Assembly: GCF_036711975.1 (NCBI RefSeq)
Contig: NC_091976.1
Span: 22,878,001-22,942,000, forward strand
Length of the DNA: 64,000 nucleotides
DNA from: Onthophagus taurus
Taxonomy: Eukaryota; Arthropoda; Insecta; Coleoptera; Scarabaeidae
Direction of reading: 5' to 3'
Made by a program: the position numbers and the translations under genes. The notes under the pieces are model-generated. The model was not told the origin of the DNA and searched no databases. It was given only the letters and a program-made list of their open reading frames with translations. Below, piece by piece: positions 1 through 12,723 of the stretch. Position 1 is the first letter of the stretch. Every line of letters begins with the position of its first letter.

Positions 1-3000
1 ATTTCAAATTATTTCATGTCTTGAGAATGTTAATAATTAAAGCTTTATAATTTTTCAAGCGCAAAATGAAAAAAATGATGAATGGTACCGTTCTTCAAGT
101 ACAAATCCAATGAGTAGCATTCAAACGGTTTTTATCTGGCAACATTACACCGTTCAAATCGCGAATTATCCCGATATGTTTTGGTAAATTAATAAAATTG
201 AAAACGACTCACCGAATGGATGTTGTTTCCCTTGGATTTTACTTCGAAGCTCAGCTGGAAAGAAAAGACAAATTAATTTATAGTGACAAAAAAAATGAAT
301 TAATACGATACCTTTTAACATCCATAGAATAGCAATCCGATGATCTCAACTATATCACATCACTAGCATCACATAACACTTAGCATAAATATAGCACGTA
401 TTTATCACACAATTCAAGTAATAAGTTTTATTTTTCAAAACTACTCTATCACCCTTAAAAGCCCGCACAGCAACTAAAATGCGTTATTAGCGAATCAACT
501 TCTAAACATCCCCTCCTTAATTTATTGTGTGAAGAAGAAATACTGGAGGTGAATAAACAAAAAATGTAAAGTCGGCGGGGCGAAGCGGTTTTAAATCGTT
601 TTTTGGATTGGAAACTCAACCTTGAAATAAAAAAATTACTCGTTTTCTCGAAACGTTTCAAATAAAATGTACGTTATTTTACTAAATTAAAACGCACTAA
701 TCGAATTTCATTGTTTAAGACTTCCTGCAAAAGAATCAGGTGTCCAAGAAATAATTAAAACGAAGCAGCCAAGACGTTGGATTATGCATCATCCCTTATT
801 TTTGGTATCATGAAATATATATTTTAAAAAAATCTTATCTCAAGAACGAATTGAGATATCATCATGAAACAAAAAATATTTTAAAACAAATTTAATTAAG
901 ATTTAATATCATGAAAACATATGCAAAGATTAAATTGAAATACCACATAATTTGGCCGCCAAAAATTCCCAAAGAAATCGTTTTATTTGATATAAAAAAG
1001 GAGACTCCCCCATTAAAAAGCTTGAAGTAGATTATACTAGTATTATTTGGGGTAGTTTAGACTCAATTTCAAATTATTTCATGTCTTGACAATGTTAATA
1101 ATTAAAACTTGATAATTTTACAAGCACAAAATGCAAAAATTTATTGAATGGTACTGTTTTTCAAGCACAAATCCAATGAGTAGCATTCAAACGGTTTTTA
1201 TCTGGCAACATTACACCGTTAAAATCGCGAATTATCCCGACATGTTTTGGTAAATTAATAAAATTGAAAACGACTCACCGAATGGATGTTGTTTCCCTTG
1301 GATTTTACTTCGAAGCTCAGCTGGAAAGAAAAGACAAATTAATTTATAGTGACAAAAGAAATGAATTAATACGATACCTTTTAACATCCATAGAATAGCA
1401 ATCCGATGATCTCAACTATATCACATCACTAGCATCACATAACACTTAGCATAAATATAGCACGTATTTATCACTCAATTCAAGTAATAAGTTTTATTTT
1501 TCAAAACTACTTGATCACCCTTAAAAGCCCGCACAGCAACTAAAATGCGTTATTAGCGAATCAACTTCTAAACATCCCCTCCTTAATTTATTGTGTGAAG
1601 AAGAAATACTGGAGGTGAATAAACAAAAAATGTAAAGTCGGCGGGGCGAAGCGGTTTTAAATCGTTTTTTGGATTGAAAACTCAACCTTGAAATAAAAAA
1701 ATTACTCGTTTTCTCGAAACGTTTCAAATAAAATGTACGTTATTTTACTAAATTAAAACGCACTAATCGAATTTCATTGTTTAAGACTTCCTGCAAAAGA
1801 ATCAGGTGTCCAAGAAATAATTAAAACGAAGCAGCCAAGACGTTGGATTATGCATCATCCCTTATTTTTGGTATCATGAAATATATATATTTTAAAAAAA
1901 TCTTATCTCAAGAACGAATTGAGATATCATCATGAAACAAAAAATATTTTAAAACAAATTTAATGAAGATTTAATATCATGAAAACATATGCAAAGATTA
2001 AATTGAAATACCACGTAATTTGGCCGCCAAAAATTCCCAAAGAAATCGTTTTATTTGATATAAAAAAAGAGACTCCCCCCTTAAAAAGCTTGAAGTAGAT
2101 TATACTAGTATTATTTGGGGTAGTTTAGACTCAATTTCAAATTATTTCATGTCTTGACAATGTTAATAATTAAAGCTTTATAATTTTACAAGCACAAAAT
2201 GCAAAAATTTATTGAATGGTACTGTTTTTCAAGCACAAATCCAATGAGTAGTATTCAAACGGTTTTTATCTGGCAACATTACACCGTTCAAATCGCGAAT
2301 TATCCTGATATGTTTTGGTAAATTAATAAAATTGAAAACGACTCACCGAATGAATGTTGTTTCCCTTGGATTTTACTTCGAAGCTCAGCTGGAAAGAAAA
2401 GACAAATTAATTTATAGTGACAAAAAAAAATGAATTAATACGATACCTTTTAACATCCATAAAATAGCAATCCGATGATCTCAACTATATCACATCACTA
2501 GCATCACATAACACTTAGCATAAATATAGCACGTATTTATCACTCAATTCAAGTAATAAGTTTTATTTTTCAAAACTACTTGATCACCCTTAAAAGCCCG
2601 CACAGCAACTAAAATGCGTTATTAGCGAATCAACTTCTAAACATCCCCTCCTTAATTTATTGTGTGAAGAAGGAAAACTGGAGGTGAATAAACAAAAAAT
2701 GTAAAGTCGGCGGGGCGAAGCGGTTTTAAATCGTTTTTTGGATTGAAAACTCAACCTTGAAATAAAAAAATTACTCGTTTTCTCGAAACGTTTCAAATAA
2801 AATGTACGTTATTTTACTAAATTAAAACGCACTAATCGAATTTCATTGCTTAAGACTTCCTGCAAAAGAATCAGGTGTCCAAGAAATAATTAAAACGAAG
2901 CAGCCAAGACGTTGGATTATGCATCATCCCTTATTTTTGGTATCATGAAATATATATTTTAAAAAAATCTTATCTTAAGAACGTATTGAGATATCATCAT

Positions 3001-6000
3001 GAAACAAAAAATATTTTAAAGCAAATTTAATGAAGATTTAATATCATGAAAACATATGCAAAGATTAAATTGAAATACCACATAATTTAGCAGCCAAAAA
3101 TTCCCAAAGAAATCGTTTTATTTGATATAAAAAAAGAGACTCCCCCCTTAAAAAGCTTGAAGTAGATTATACTAGTATTATTTGGGGTAGTTTAGACTCA
3201 ATTTCAAATTATTTCATGTCTTGACAATGTTAATAATTAAAGCTTTATAATTTTACAAGCACAAAATGCAAAAATTTATTGAATGGTACTGTTTTTCAAG
3301 CACAAATCCAATGAGTAGCATTCAAACGGTTTTTATCTGGCAACATTACACCGTTCAAATCGCGAATTATCCCGATATGTTTTGGTAAATTAATAAAATT
3401 GAAAACGACTCACCGAATGGATGTTGTTTCCCTTGGATTTTACTTCGAAGCTCAGCTGGAAAGAAAAGATAAATTAATTTATTGTGACAAAAAAAAATGA
3501 ATTAATACGATACCTTTTAACATCCATAGAATAGCAATCCGATGATCTCAACTATATCACATCACTAACATCACCTAACACTTAGCATAAATATAGCTCG
3601 TATTTATGACTTAATTCAAGTAATAAGGTTTATTTTTCAAAACTACTCTATCACCCTTAAATGCCCGCACATAAACTAAAATGCGTTATTAGCGAATTAA
3701 CTTCCAAACATCCCCTCCTTAATTTATTGTGTGAAGGAGGAAAACTGGAGGTGAATAAACAAAAAATGTAATGTCGGCGGGGCGAAGCGGTTTTAAATCG
3801 TTTTTTGGATTGAAAACTCAACCTTGAAATAAAAAAATTACTCGTTTTCTCGAAACGTTTCAAATAAAATGTACGTTATTTTACTAAATTAAAACGCACT
3901 AATCGAATTTCATTGTTTAAGACTTCCTGCAAAAGAATCAGGTGTCCAAGAAATAATTAAAACGAAGCAGCCAAGACGTTGGATTATGCATCATCCCTTA
4001 TTTTTGGTATCATGAAATATATATTTTAAAAAAATCTTATCTCAAGAACGAATTGAGATATCATCATGAAACAAAAAATATTTTAAAACAAATTTAATTA
4101 AGATTTAATATCATGAAAACATATGCAAAGATTAAATTGAAATACCACATAATTTGGCCGCCATAAATTCCCAAAGAAATCGTTTTATTTGATATAAAAA
4201 AAGAGACTCCCCCCTTAAAAAGCTTGAAGTAGATTATACTAGTATTATTTGGGGTAGTTTAGACTCAATTTCAAATTATTTCATGTCTTGACAATGTTAA
4301 TAATTAAAGCTTTATAATTTTACAAGCACAAAATGCAAAAATTTATTGAATGGTACTGTTTTTCAAGCACAAATCCAATGAGTAGCATTCAAACGGTTTT
4401 TATCTGGCAACATTACACCGTTCAAATCGCGAATTATCCCGATATGTTTTGGTAAATTAATAAAATTGAAAACGACTCACCGAATGGATGTTGTTTCCCT
4501 TGGATTTTACTTCGAAGCTCAGCTGGAAAGAAAAGACAAATTAATTTATAGTGACAAAAAAAAATGAATTAATACGATAAATTTTAACATCCATAGAATA
4601 GCAATCCGATGATCTCAACTATATCACATCACTAGCATCACATAACACTTAGCATAAATATAGCACGTATTTATCACACAATTCAAGTAATAAGTTTTAT
4701 TTTTCAAAACTACTTGATCACCCTTAAAAGCCCGCACAGCAACTAAAATGCGTTATTAGCGAATCAACTTCTAAACATCCCCTCCTTAATTTATTGTGTG
4801 AAGAAGGAAAACTGGAGGTGAATAAACAAAAAATGTAAAGTCGGCGGGGCGAAGCGGTTTTAAATCGTTTTTTGGATTGAAAACTCAACCTTGAAATAAA
4901 AAAATTACTCGTTTTCTCGAAACGTTTCAAATAAAATGTACGTTATTTTACTAAAATAAAACGCACTAATCGAATTTCATTGTTTAAGACTTCCTGCAAA
5001 AGAATCAGGTGTCCAAGAAATAATTAAAACGAAGCAGCCAAGACGTTGGATTATGCATCATCCCTTATTTTTGGTATCATGAAATATATATTTTAAAAAA
5101 ATCTTATCTCAAGAACGAATTGAGATATCATCATGAAACAAAAAATATTTTAAAACAAATTTAATTAAGATTTAATATCATGAAAACATATGCAAAGATT
5201 AAATTGAAATACCACATAATTTGGCCGCCAAAAATTCCCAAAGAAATCGTTTTATTTGATATAAAAAAAAGAGACTCCCCCCTTAAAAAGCTTGAAGTAG
5301 ATTATACTAGTATTATTTGGGGTAGTTTAGACCCAATTTCAAATTATTTCATGTCTTGACAATGTTAATAATTAAAGCTTTATAATTTTACAAGCACAAA
5401 ATGCAAAAATTTATTGAATGGTACTATTTTTCAAGCACAAATCCAATGAGTAGCATTCAAACGGTTTTTATCTGGCAACATTACACCGTTCAAATCGCGA
5501 ATTATCCCGATATGTTTTGGTAAATTAATAAAATTGAAAACGACTCACCGAATGGATGTTGTTTCCCTTGGATTTTACTTCGAAGCTCAGCTGGAAAGAA
5601 AAGACAAATTAATTTATAGTGACAAAAAAAAATGAATTAATACGATACCTTTTAACATCCATAAAATAGCAATCCGATGATCTCAACTATATCATATCAC
5701 TAGCATCACATAACACTTAGCATAAATATAGCACGTATTTATCACTCAATTCAAGTAATAAGTTTTATTTTTCAAAACTACTTGATCACCCTTAAAAGCC
5801 CGCACAGCAACTAAAATGCGTTATTAGCGAATCAACTTCTAAACATCCCCTCCTTAATTTATTGTGTGAAGAAGAAATACTGGAGGTGAATAAACAAAAA
5901 ATGTAAAGACGACGGGGGAAGCGGTTTCAAATCGTTTTTCGGGTTGAAAACTCAACCTTTCAATAAAAAAATTACTCGTTTTCTCGAAACGTTTCAAATA

Positions 6001-7310
6001 AAATGTACGTTATTTTACTAAATTAAAACGCACTAATCGAATTTCATTGTTTAAGACTTCCTGCAAAAGAATCAGGTGTTCAAGAAATAATTAAAACGAA
6101 GCAGCCAAGACGTTGGATTATGCATCATCCCTTATTTTTGGTATCATGGAATATATATTTTAAAAAAATCTTATCTCAAGAACGAATTGAGATATCATCA
6201 TGAAACAAAAAATATTTTAAAACAAATTTAATTAAGATTTAATATCATGAAAACATATGCAAAGATTAAATTGAAATACCACATAATTTGGCCGCCAAAA
6301 ATTCCCAAAGAAATCGTTTTATTTGATATAAAAAAAGAGACTCCCCCCTTAAAAAGCTTGAAGTAGATTATACTAGTATTATTTGGGGTAATTTAGACTC
6401 AATTTCTAATTATTTCATGTCTTGACAATGTTAATAATTAAAGCTTTATAATTTTACAAGCACAAAATGCAAAAATTTATTGAATGGTACTGTTTTTCAA
6501 GCACAAATCCAATGAGTAGCATTCAAACGGTTTTTATCTGGCAACATTACACCGTTCAAATCGCGAATTATCCCGATATGTTTTGGTAAATTAATAAAAT
6601 TGAAAACGACTCACCGAATGGATGTTGTTTCCCTTGGATTTTACTTCGAAGCTCAGCTGAAAAGAAAAGACAAATTAATTTATAGTGACAAAAAAAATGA
6701 ATTAATACGATACCTTTTAACATCCATAGAATAGCAATCCGATGATCTCAACTATATCACATCACTAGCATCACATAACACTTAGCATAAATATAGCACG
6801 TATTTATCACATAATTCAAGTAATAAGTTTTATTTTTCAAAACTACTTGATCACCCTTAAAAGCCCGCACAGCAACTAAAATGCGTTATTAGCGAATCAA
6901 CTTCTAAACATCCCCTCCTTAATTTATTGTGTGAAGAAGAAATACTGGAGGTGAATAAACAAAAAATATAAAGACGACGGGGCGAAGCTGTTTTAAATCG
7001 TTTTTTTGGTTTCAAAACTGAACCTTTTAATAAAAAAATTACTCGTTTTCTCGAAACATTTCAAATAAAACTTACGTCATTTTACTAAAATAAAACGCAC
7101 TAAGTAATCGAATTTCAATGTTTAACACTTCCTGCGGAAGAATCAGATGCCCAACAAATAATTAAAACAAAGCAGCCAAGACGTTAGATTATGCATCATC
7201 CCTTATTTTTTGTGTCATGAAATGTAAATTTAAAAAAAAATCGTATATCAAGAACGAATTGAGATATCACCATGAAATAAAGAACATTTTAAAGCAAATT
7301 TCATGAAGAT
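1..7310. repeat. Tandem satellite array, ~1,067 bp monomer, about 6.9 copies
   Basis: The same ~1,067 bp unit recurs head to tail, starting near 1, 1068, 2135, 3201, 4268, 5335 and 6403. Copies differ by scattered substitutions and short indels, mostly in homopolymers. The array already runs at base 1, so its left edge is outside the window. From about 5905 onward, and strongly after 6960, the last copies drift from the consensus and the signal fades by about 7310, as expected at an array edge. Each unit has one GC-richer island (about 570-590 in copy 1) in otherwise AT-rich DNA. No gene recognised. It lies upstream of the visible Meru-like exons, so it may sit in a large intron of that gene (inference). 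Confidence 0.96.
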
Positions 7311-8924
7311 TTATATATATAATTTCTTATTTTCTATAAACATCGTTGTTATCATATCGTTGCTCTCATTGTCAACATATCGGCGGACAAAAACTCGGTT
7401 TTAGATAGAGAAAAGACCTAGCTTTCCAACCCTGTTCTTAATTTTTCGCTAACGTTATAAATGACAAAGTCATCCGTCCGAAAAGTAGATGGAAATACAA
7501 AGGTAAAGTTTGTTGCCAACTGTAGGCTCTTTTCCAGGAGCGTTTTTTTTACAGACGGCGACAGACATTGACGGATGAAAACTCGGAATAAGATAATCCA
7601 AGGTCAGCTCTTTCCGAATATGTAAACCATTTGTTCAATTTCCTTCTGATAACGGCTGCACAAGGCCGTGAAGTGTAGTAATTTTGAGGTAATTTAAATG
7701 CAGTTTTTTTTGCTCTCGGTTTAAGATAGAGAAAAGAGTTTTTCGCTATCTTTCTAGATAACGAAGATATGGGCCCGAGAAATATAAGGGAAAAAGTTTG
7801 TTGCTATCGTCTCGCCGGTAAAAAAAAGACTAGAAAAGTACTAAGAACAACAATAAATTATATTAAAGGTAGAAATACTAAAACCAAAAATTAGAAAAAG
7901 ATTTTCTGTTTTAGTACAAATATATTTTAAATCAGTCTATTCTAGAACATCTAGACTATTTCAAACATTTTCACATTAGTTTGTTCTCTAGTAGTAATTC
8001 GTTTACAAAAAAAATATGTAATTGGGGAGTAGACTTCCAGGCAGTAAAGTCACCGGAGTCGTTTAAACAATTATACGTACTTATTTAATAAATTTAGAGA
8101 TCGGGCATTTCCATTTTCGCATTCAGCGTGGATCATACTTTCGATGGAGATGTTGACGACTAAAATTGGTCAATTAATAAAGGAGATAATTGACTTATTT
8201 GATTAAATGGTTGAGTGCTTCTCTTCTTATAATCAAAATACTATACATGTAAAATCCTATCTAATTGGGGGCTAGAAAAATCTTCGCACAACACTTCGCA
8301 TAACCACATAACAATTCAAAAAATAATTTTAGAGACCTGATAAATTGATTGATTTCATAAAATAAACACGTTTTGAGTAATTTTTTCTTTGATGTCTATT
8401 GAAATTGTTCTCACGCGTTAACTTCCGGTGCTTTATCGGGAGGAGGATTGACGACCACATCCTCTTTCGTTCTCTGCTTTAAAAGGAGCGGGTTTTCATG
8501 TATTTATGTATCTACGGCGCCAGTTGTCTTGTGGGATTAATAATCGGCCGGGACAAAAACGAGTCCGGATCGAATTAAAAAAAGAGCCAGGGTTTGCTTT
8601 GCTTTTCCTGTAGTCGATTACTTACTATGGGATTATCGCATACATTAATATCATTATCTTTTCCCACTCTATTATAATATACCTAAATAGGAAACTGTAT
8701 TTAAGAAGAAAAAACCGTTTATTTTTTAATTGAAAGCAAAAAATGATCGGCAAAAAAATAGAATCATTGCGATATCATTAAATCAATAAATTGAAGGAGT
8801 TGAGAGGTTTCGATCTCTAATCAACGTCAATCAGACCGCGGAAATTATTCATAACTAGAAATTTCTTGCTCATCTTCTAATGAGAACCTACAATTTACAT
8901 TTATTATTTATTTTTTTATTAAAG
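7311..8924. other. Non-coding stretch between satellite and first visible Meru-like exon
   Basis: I see no supportable coding exon. Between 7380 and 7800 two or three loosely similar segments recur around an 'aactcggttttagatagag'-like phrase, probably old repeat material. A GC-richer patch at about 8430-8600 could be regulatory or an untranslated exon, but no splice or promoter evidence is decisive. A polypyrimidine tract with AG at 8923-8924 is used as the acceptor of the next exon. Confidence 0.5.
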
Positions 8925-10402
8925 GGACGTCATGTAAGTTCGCCAGATCAGTATCATATAACGGAAAGATGGAGAGGCGTTGAACAACCTTTAGATCCAA
9001 ATTCGAGTATTTTAGATATTTGGAATGCCTGGGGGAGAGCTCAACCCGAAGTAACTTTTATTTATTTAAAAATTAAAATTAATTTTTAATTAATTTTTTT
9101 TATATTTTAGGTAAAAATTTCATTGAGAAGGATAAAAAGCGATGGCGCAACATCGCGAAGAACCCGATTCAAATCAGATTCGAGTACATGGTCAGATAGA
9201 AATTCTTGGAAAACGATCCATCCGAAACGTTTAAACGCTCTTCAAAACGAAAAACAACCATCGAGTACAGAAGAATTGTTGAAGTTGGTTTTGGCACAAG
9301 GAGAAGTTATACGAAGACAACTAAAAAAATTAAGGTATGCAATAAAAAAAGATTTAACGAGAATCACAACAAAGTCCGACATATGGAACATACACACTTC
9401 AAATTCTTTTTTATTGTGAACCCATCTTTTCACGCCATATGTTAGTCACGTTACAAAAAGATCGCATTGAAAAGGAGACGAGCAAAAGTATGACTCAGAC
9501 AGCCCCTCAAGAAAAACATGACGTGAATCATTTGGTTATGAATTGTGAATACTAAATAAATTTTCTGTGATTGTTAAAAATTTATTTTTACATTTTTTCC
9601 ACCTTTTTCCAGACATAGTGAACATCAAATTGGTTTTTTAGAAGATAAAGCACACCGAGCGAGAGTTCGAAAACACGGTAGTAACTATTTATTAGAAACA
9701 TATTTAAAAGGACTCTCAGAAGCTGTTGATCCCGAAAATGATTTTGATCCATCAGCAACAGATAAACACAGCGATAGTGGAGTTGTAACGGAAGGAGATA
9801 GCGAACAAAGTAACCACAAAAAACCGATTAATTCATCAGAAGTAAGTTTCATCAATCATTTAAATCAAAAATTTTTAATTTCAATTAATTCTAATTTTTA
9901 GAGTCCTCTTGAAAGATTTTCACCATCATCAGAAGAGTTTCATAAAGACTTAAAAGACGATGATACCAATTCAACATTAAGTGAAACAAACGTAAGGGAA
10001 CAATTAGAATTATTCGAAATGATAAATAAATTAAATAAAAAGTTATTAAAAGAAGAAGAATGTTTAGTAAGGTTACACGCTAACTTTAAGAAATACGATA
10101 AAACGAAAGAAAAAACGGATGAAATGACGAAAGCTTTAGGCGACTTAAGGAAAGAAATGGCAAAAGGAGCCTGCGAAATGCAACACAACGAAGTAGTCCT
10201 CGAAGAAACTAAAGAAATGTTAGAAACGAGACGAAGTTTTCTCGATAATCTCCATAAAGACCTTTTAAATGAAGACCACGAGTTTGAAATGTTACAGGCG
10301 TTGTTGTATTCGCAAGGACTGAATCAAAGGCAGGAAGTGGGCGAGAATTTTTCACCGTATAAGACACATTTTACCAAAGAACTGTTAGATACCTTAGTTT
10401 AA
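8925..10402 (+). CDS. meru: Meru/RASSF9-10-like Ras-association protein, 3' exons (partial)
   Basis: Exons 8925-9050, 9111-9334, 9613-9841 and 9902-10402 join in phase to 359 codons plus stop, with GT-AG introns of 60-280 bp. The first visible exon and the start of the second carry the second half of a Ras-association domain: ERWRGVEQPL, ILDIWNAWG, then VKISLRRIKSDG. This matches the RASSF9/10 signature better than RASSF7/8. The middle has a Ser/Asp-rich linker (SATDKHSDSGVVTEGDSEQ) and the last exon is a long charged coiled coil (about residues 200-320). Drosophila Meru is a planar-polarity adaptor in sensory organ precursors; that role is family knowledge. The beginning of the RA domain and the start codon are absent, so a 5' exon must lie further left, beyond or inside the satellite. 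An AATAAA lies at 10607-10612. Confidence 0.85.
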
Positions 10403-10624
10403 GACAAAAATATTCTGCAGATTTCTTTTTAACAATCATTTTTTTCATACCAAATATGCAAAGTACCTAACAAAGTTTTTTTTTGTTTGTTTTATTATAT
10501 TTAATTTATAACCATCACAAACGTATGTAATCTTATTTTTGTGATAACGTGTATGTATACCATAATATATTGTAGATATTTGTCGAAATTATTTTGTATA
10601 TTTGTAAATAAAAGAAAATGTTGA

Positions 10625-11117
10625 TGTTTATTATATCATTATTCTTTACTACTTCAAATATATTACTAAGTATATCTCCTATAATATTTCCATCACACTT
10701 AATTTATTTCAAGATTATCTCCTAGCATAAATTGGATTCAGTCACCCAAGATTTTAGACATAAAAGTAATGTTTGGAATTGGATGGGGTAGGCACAAATC
10801 ATAAATTTTTGAATCTACATACATCTGGCAATAAGTTCAACGTCTCTTCTTTGTAGTTTGGTGTGCCATTGCATCATCACTGTTAAATAAAAGCCCTATG
10901 CTACTAGAAACGTCACAGATACCCTAAGAGCTTTTACCAGTTTTTGTTTATTTATCCTGTAGATAAAACCAGCTGTTAGCCAATCAAACCGTTATAGAAC
11001 TAGCATACCTCCATATGGAGCAGCATGTAATTTTCCTCATTATGATCACATAGTTTTGAAAGAAGACGAAGATTAAAAACTTAAGCTTTGATATCAAACT
11101 TTGACATCATCAATTAT
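10625..11117. other. Intergenic, nothing recognised
   Basis: Downstream of the Meru-like poly(A) signal. AT-rich, with no open frame with family resemblance, no clear repeat and no RNA gene. Confidence 0.5.
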
Positions 11118-11580
11118 ACTCAAGTGCTTCTGTTCTTTTGCCTTCCATAATAAAAACAATTTTTTCGTATTTGTGACGGCGATTCTTCATCATGTTGTTC
11201 AAGGCCAATAGTTTTTATTGAGGAAGACTTGCGTATCAGATAGCAAACTCTTTCTCTCTCTTCTAAGTAAGGTTCCATCAAAAAAAGACTTTGCAAACCC
11301 CTTCGCATATTTCTTTCTGTATTTTTATAGTTTTTCAACGTGATAGTCATTGTACAAGATCTGACTATACGTGATATGTTAATCAATTGAAATAAAACAC
11401 GTACTCTAGCCACCATGTTGGCTCCATCCTTGTTAGTATTACAATCCAGAATAATTTCTGGGTTATTGGTTTTAGGAGCCACTGACGACTTTCTATGCAT
11501 GGATAGCAAGGTTGCCGATATATAACTAAAACTCTAATGGAATTGATTTTTTGATCATTCTTTTGGGTAAGTATCTCCAA
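11118..11580 (-). pseudogene. piggyBac-like transposase remnant
   Basis: Two overlapping frames on the minus strand give a broken reading that resembles the C-terminal third of piggyBac transposases. It has an SxxHRKS...P segment, then a NNPEIILDCNTNKDGAN stretch (compare the family's KPEI..YN.TKGGVD), an aliphatic stretch, and a final Cys-containing tail (RVCYLI..., NCFYYGRQK) where piggyBac has its Cys-rich finger. The frame shifts near 11400, the GGVD aspartate region is altered and several cysteines are missing. No terminal repeats were found. This is a decayed fragment; the assignment rests on motif spacing only. Confidence 0.5.
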
Positions 11581-12530
11581 TTAATACCTGGTAGATTTAT
11601 TAGTGGATTCTTCAGATTGGTTTCCATACATTTGCTTTTATACTACGAATATTAAAAATTCTGAATAACGTAGTAATCCGTTTTTATATAATCAGCTTTG
11701 TTTCGGAAGAGTACTTTTGGTTTTAAAATTTGTAGAAAAGCCTATTGAGTACACAAATTAAATTTGGCAATGAAAGAAGTTAGGCGTTTTTCAAAAATTA
11801 AGGCTGGATTATGAAACGTAGAAAAAGAGTTTAGACATTCAAAAATACAGCATATTCATAATAATTCTTACCCCTCAAGGATGCCAGAAGAATCTTTTCA
11901 ATGTTTTGTTGGCGACATTTTTCGACAAGTGTGTAGCGCCTAGAATTCTAAGCCATCATTCTTGGAAATTGATGCCAAAAATGATTGATTAGCCGCAACA
12001 AAAATATATCCTTCATACTTCTATTTTAGGCAACTTTATGTACTTTTAGTATATTCGTAGCCAATAGTCATGTTCTCGAACTAAATTTAGTCCACCAATT
12101 CTACGTATCTATAAACAAGGATATTTTAAATCAGAGAAATAAAATAGTGATAGAATGTCCATCTATAAAGAAGTAGATGAAGTAAAATATCTGATATGAT
12201 TACATCAACAGAAACGTATACTTGTCGTTTCAGTATGTAACCAAAATCTTATCTAGTAAAACAAATACACATAAAAAATTGACCTCTTTCCAAAATTAAC
12301 ATTTAGAAGTTAAAATATAATAACACAAACAACTGTGAATATCTTAGTTCATCAATTAATCTCGACAAGAAGAATTAAAACTCAAAAATTTATAATTAAT
12401 GCTTTAAATTATTCTTTAATTTCTCGCATTCTTGACTACGTAGCATAAAATTTAATAAATTTGTTTCCTTCTTCCGGTGAATCATAGAAAATGATAAAAT
12501 AATGAATAACATGTTGTCATAACGGCAGAA
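11581..12530. other. Intergenic, nothing recognised
   Basis: AT-rich spacer upstream of the metallothionein promoter. No convincing ORF, repeat or structural RNA was seen. Confidence 0.5.
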
Positions 12531-12533
12531 AAG

Positions 12534-12540
12534 TGCACAC
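12534..12540 (+). promoter_or_regulatory. Metal-response element core, distal (TGCACAC)
   Basis: TGCACAC fits the MTF-1 binding core TGCRCNC. It lies about 95 bp upstream of the TATA box of the metallothionein-like gene; the flanking bases (TGCC) only partly follow the extended consensus. Confidence 0.65.
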
Positions 12541-12571
12541 TGCCTAAATATTCTGTAAACAGAAAACTCCA

Positions 12572-12579
12572 GAAACTTC
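12572..12579 (+). promoter_or_regulatory. Possible heat-shock-type element
   Basis: GAAACTTC, followed by TAG and preceded by further AGAA-like pentamers (AGAAAACTCCAGAA), resembles alternating nGAAn/nTTCn units. Metallothionein promoters often carry stress elements, but short AT-rich sequence makes chance matches likely. Confidence 0.3.
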
Positions 12580-12606
12580 TAGCATTCAATATTGGCGGTC
12601 TGCAAG

Positions 12607-12618
12607 TGCACACGGCCC
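12607..12618 (+). promoter_or_regulatory. Metal-response element, proximal, full 12-bp consensus
   Basis: TGCACACGGCCC matches the complete extended MRE consensus TGCRCNCGGCCC. It is 11 bp upstream of the TATA box. This is the strongest single regulatory site in the window and predicts zinc/cadmium induction through MTF-1 (established for metallothionein genes; inferred here). Confidence 0.85.
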
Positions 12619-12628
12619 CAATATTATC

Positions 12629-12635
12629 TATATAA
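12629..12635 (+). promoter_or_regulatory. TATA box of metallothionein-like gene
   Basis: TATATAA, about 30 bp upstream of a plausible start site near 12658-12662 (ACTCAAACTT context) and 95 bp before the ATG. Its spacing to the MRE and to the start codon is as in inducible compact genes. Confidence 0.75.
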
Positions 12636-12723
12636 GCGTATACAATACGGCATCCACTCAAACTTAGTGAAGTGTTCTACAAGTTAAACCAACAGTGACA
12701 TCTAGGAGAAACGGTTATAAACC

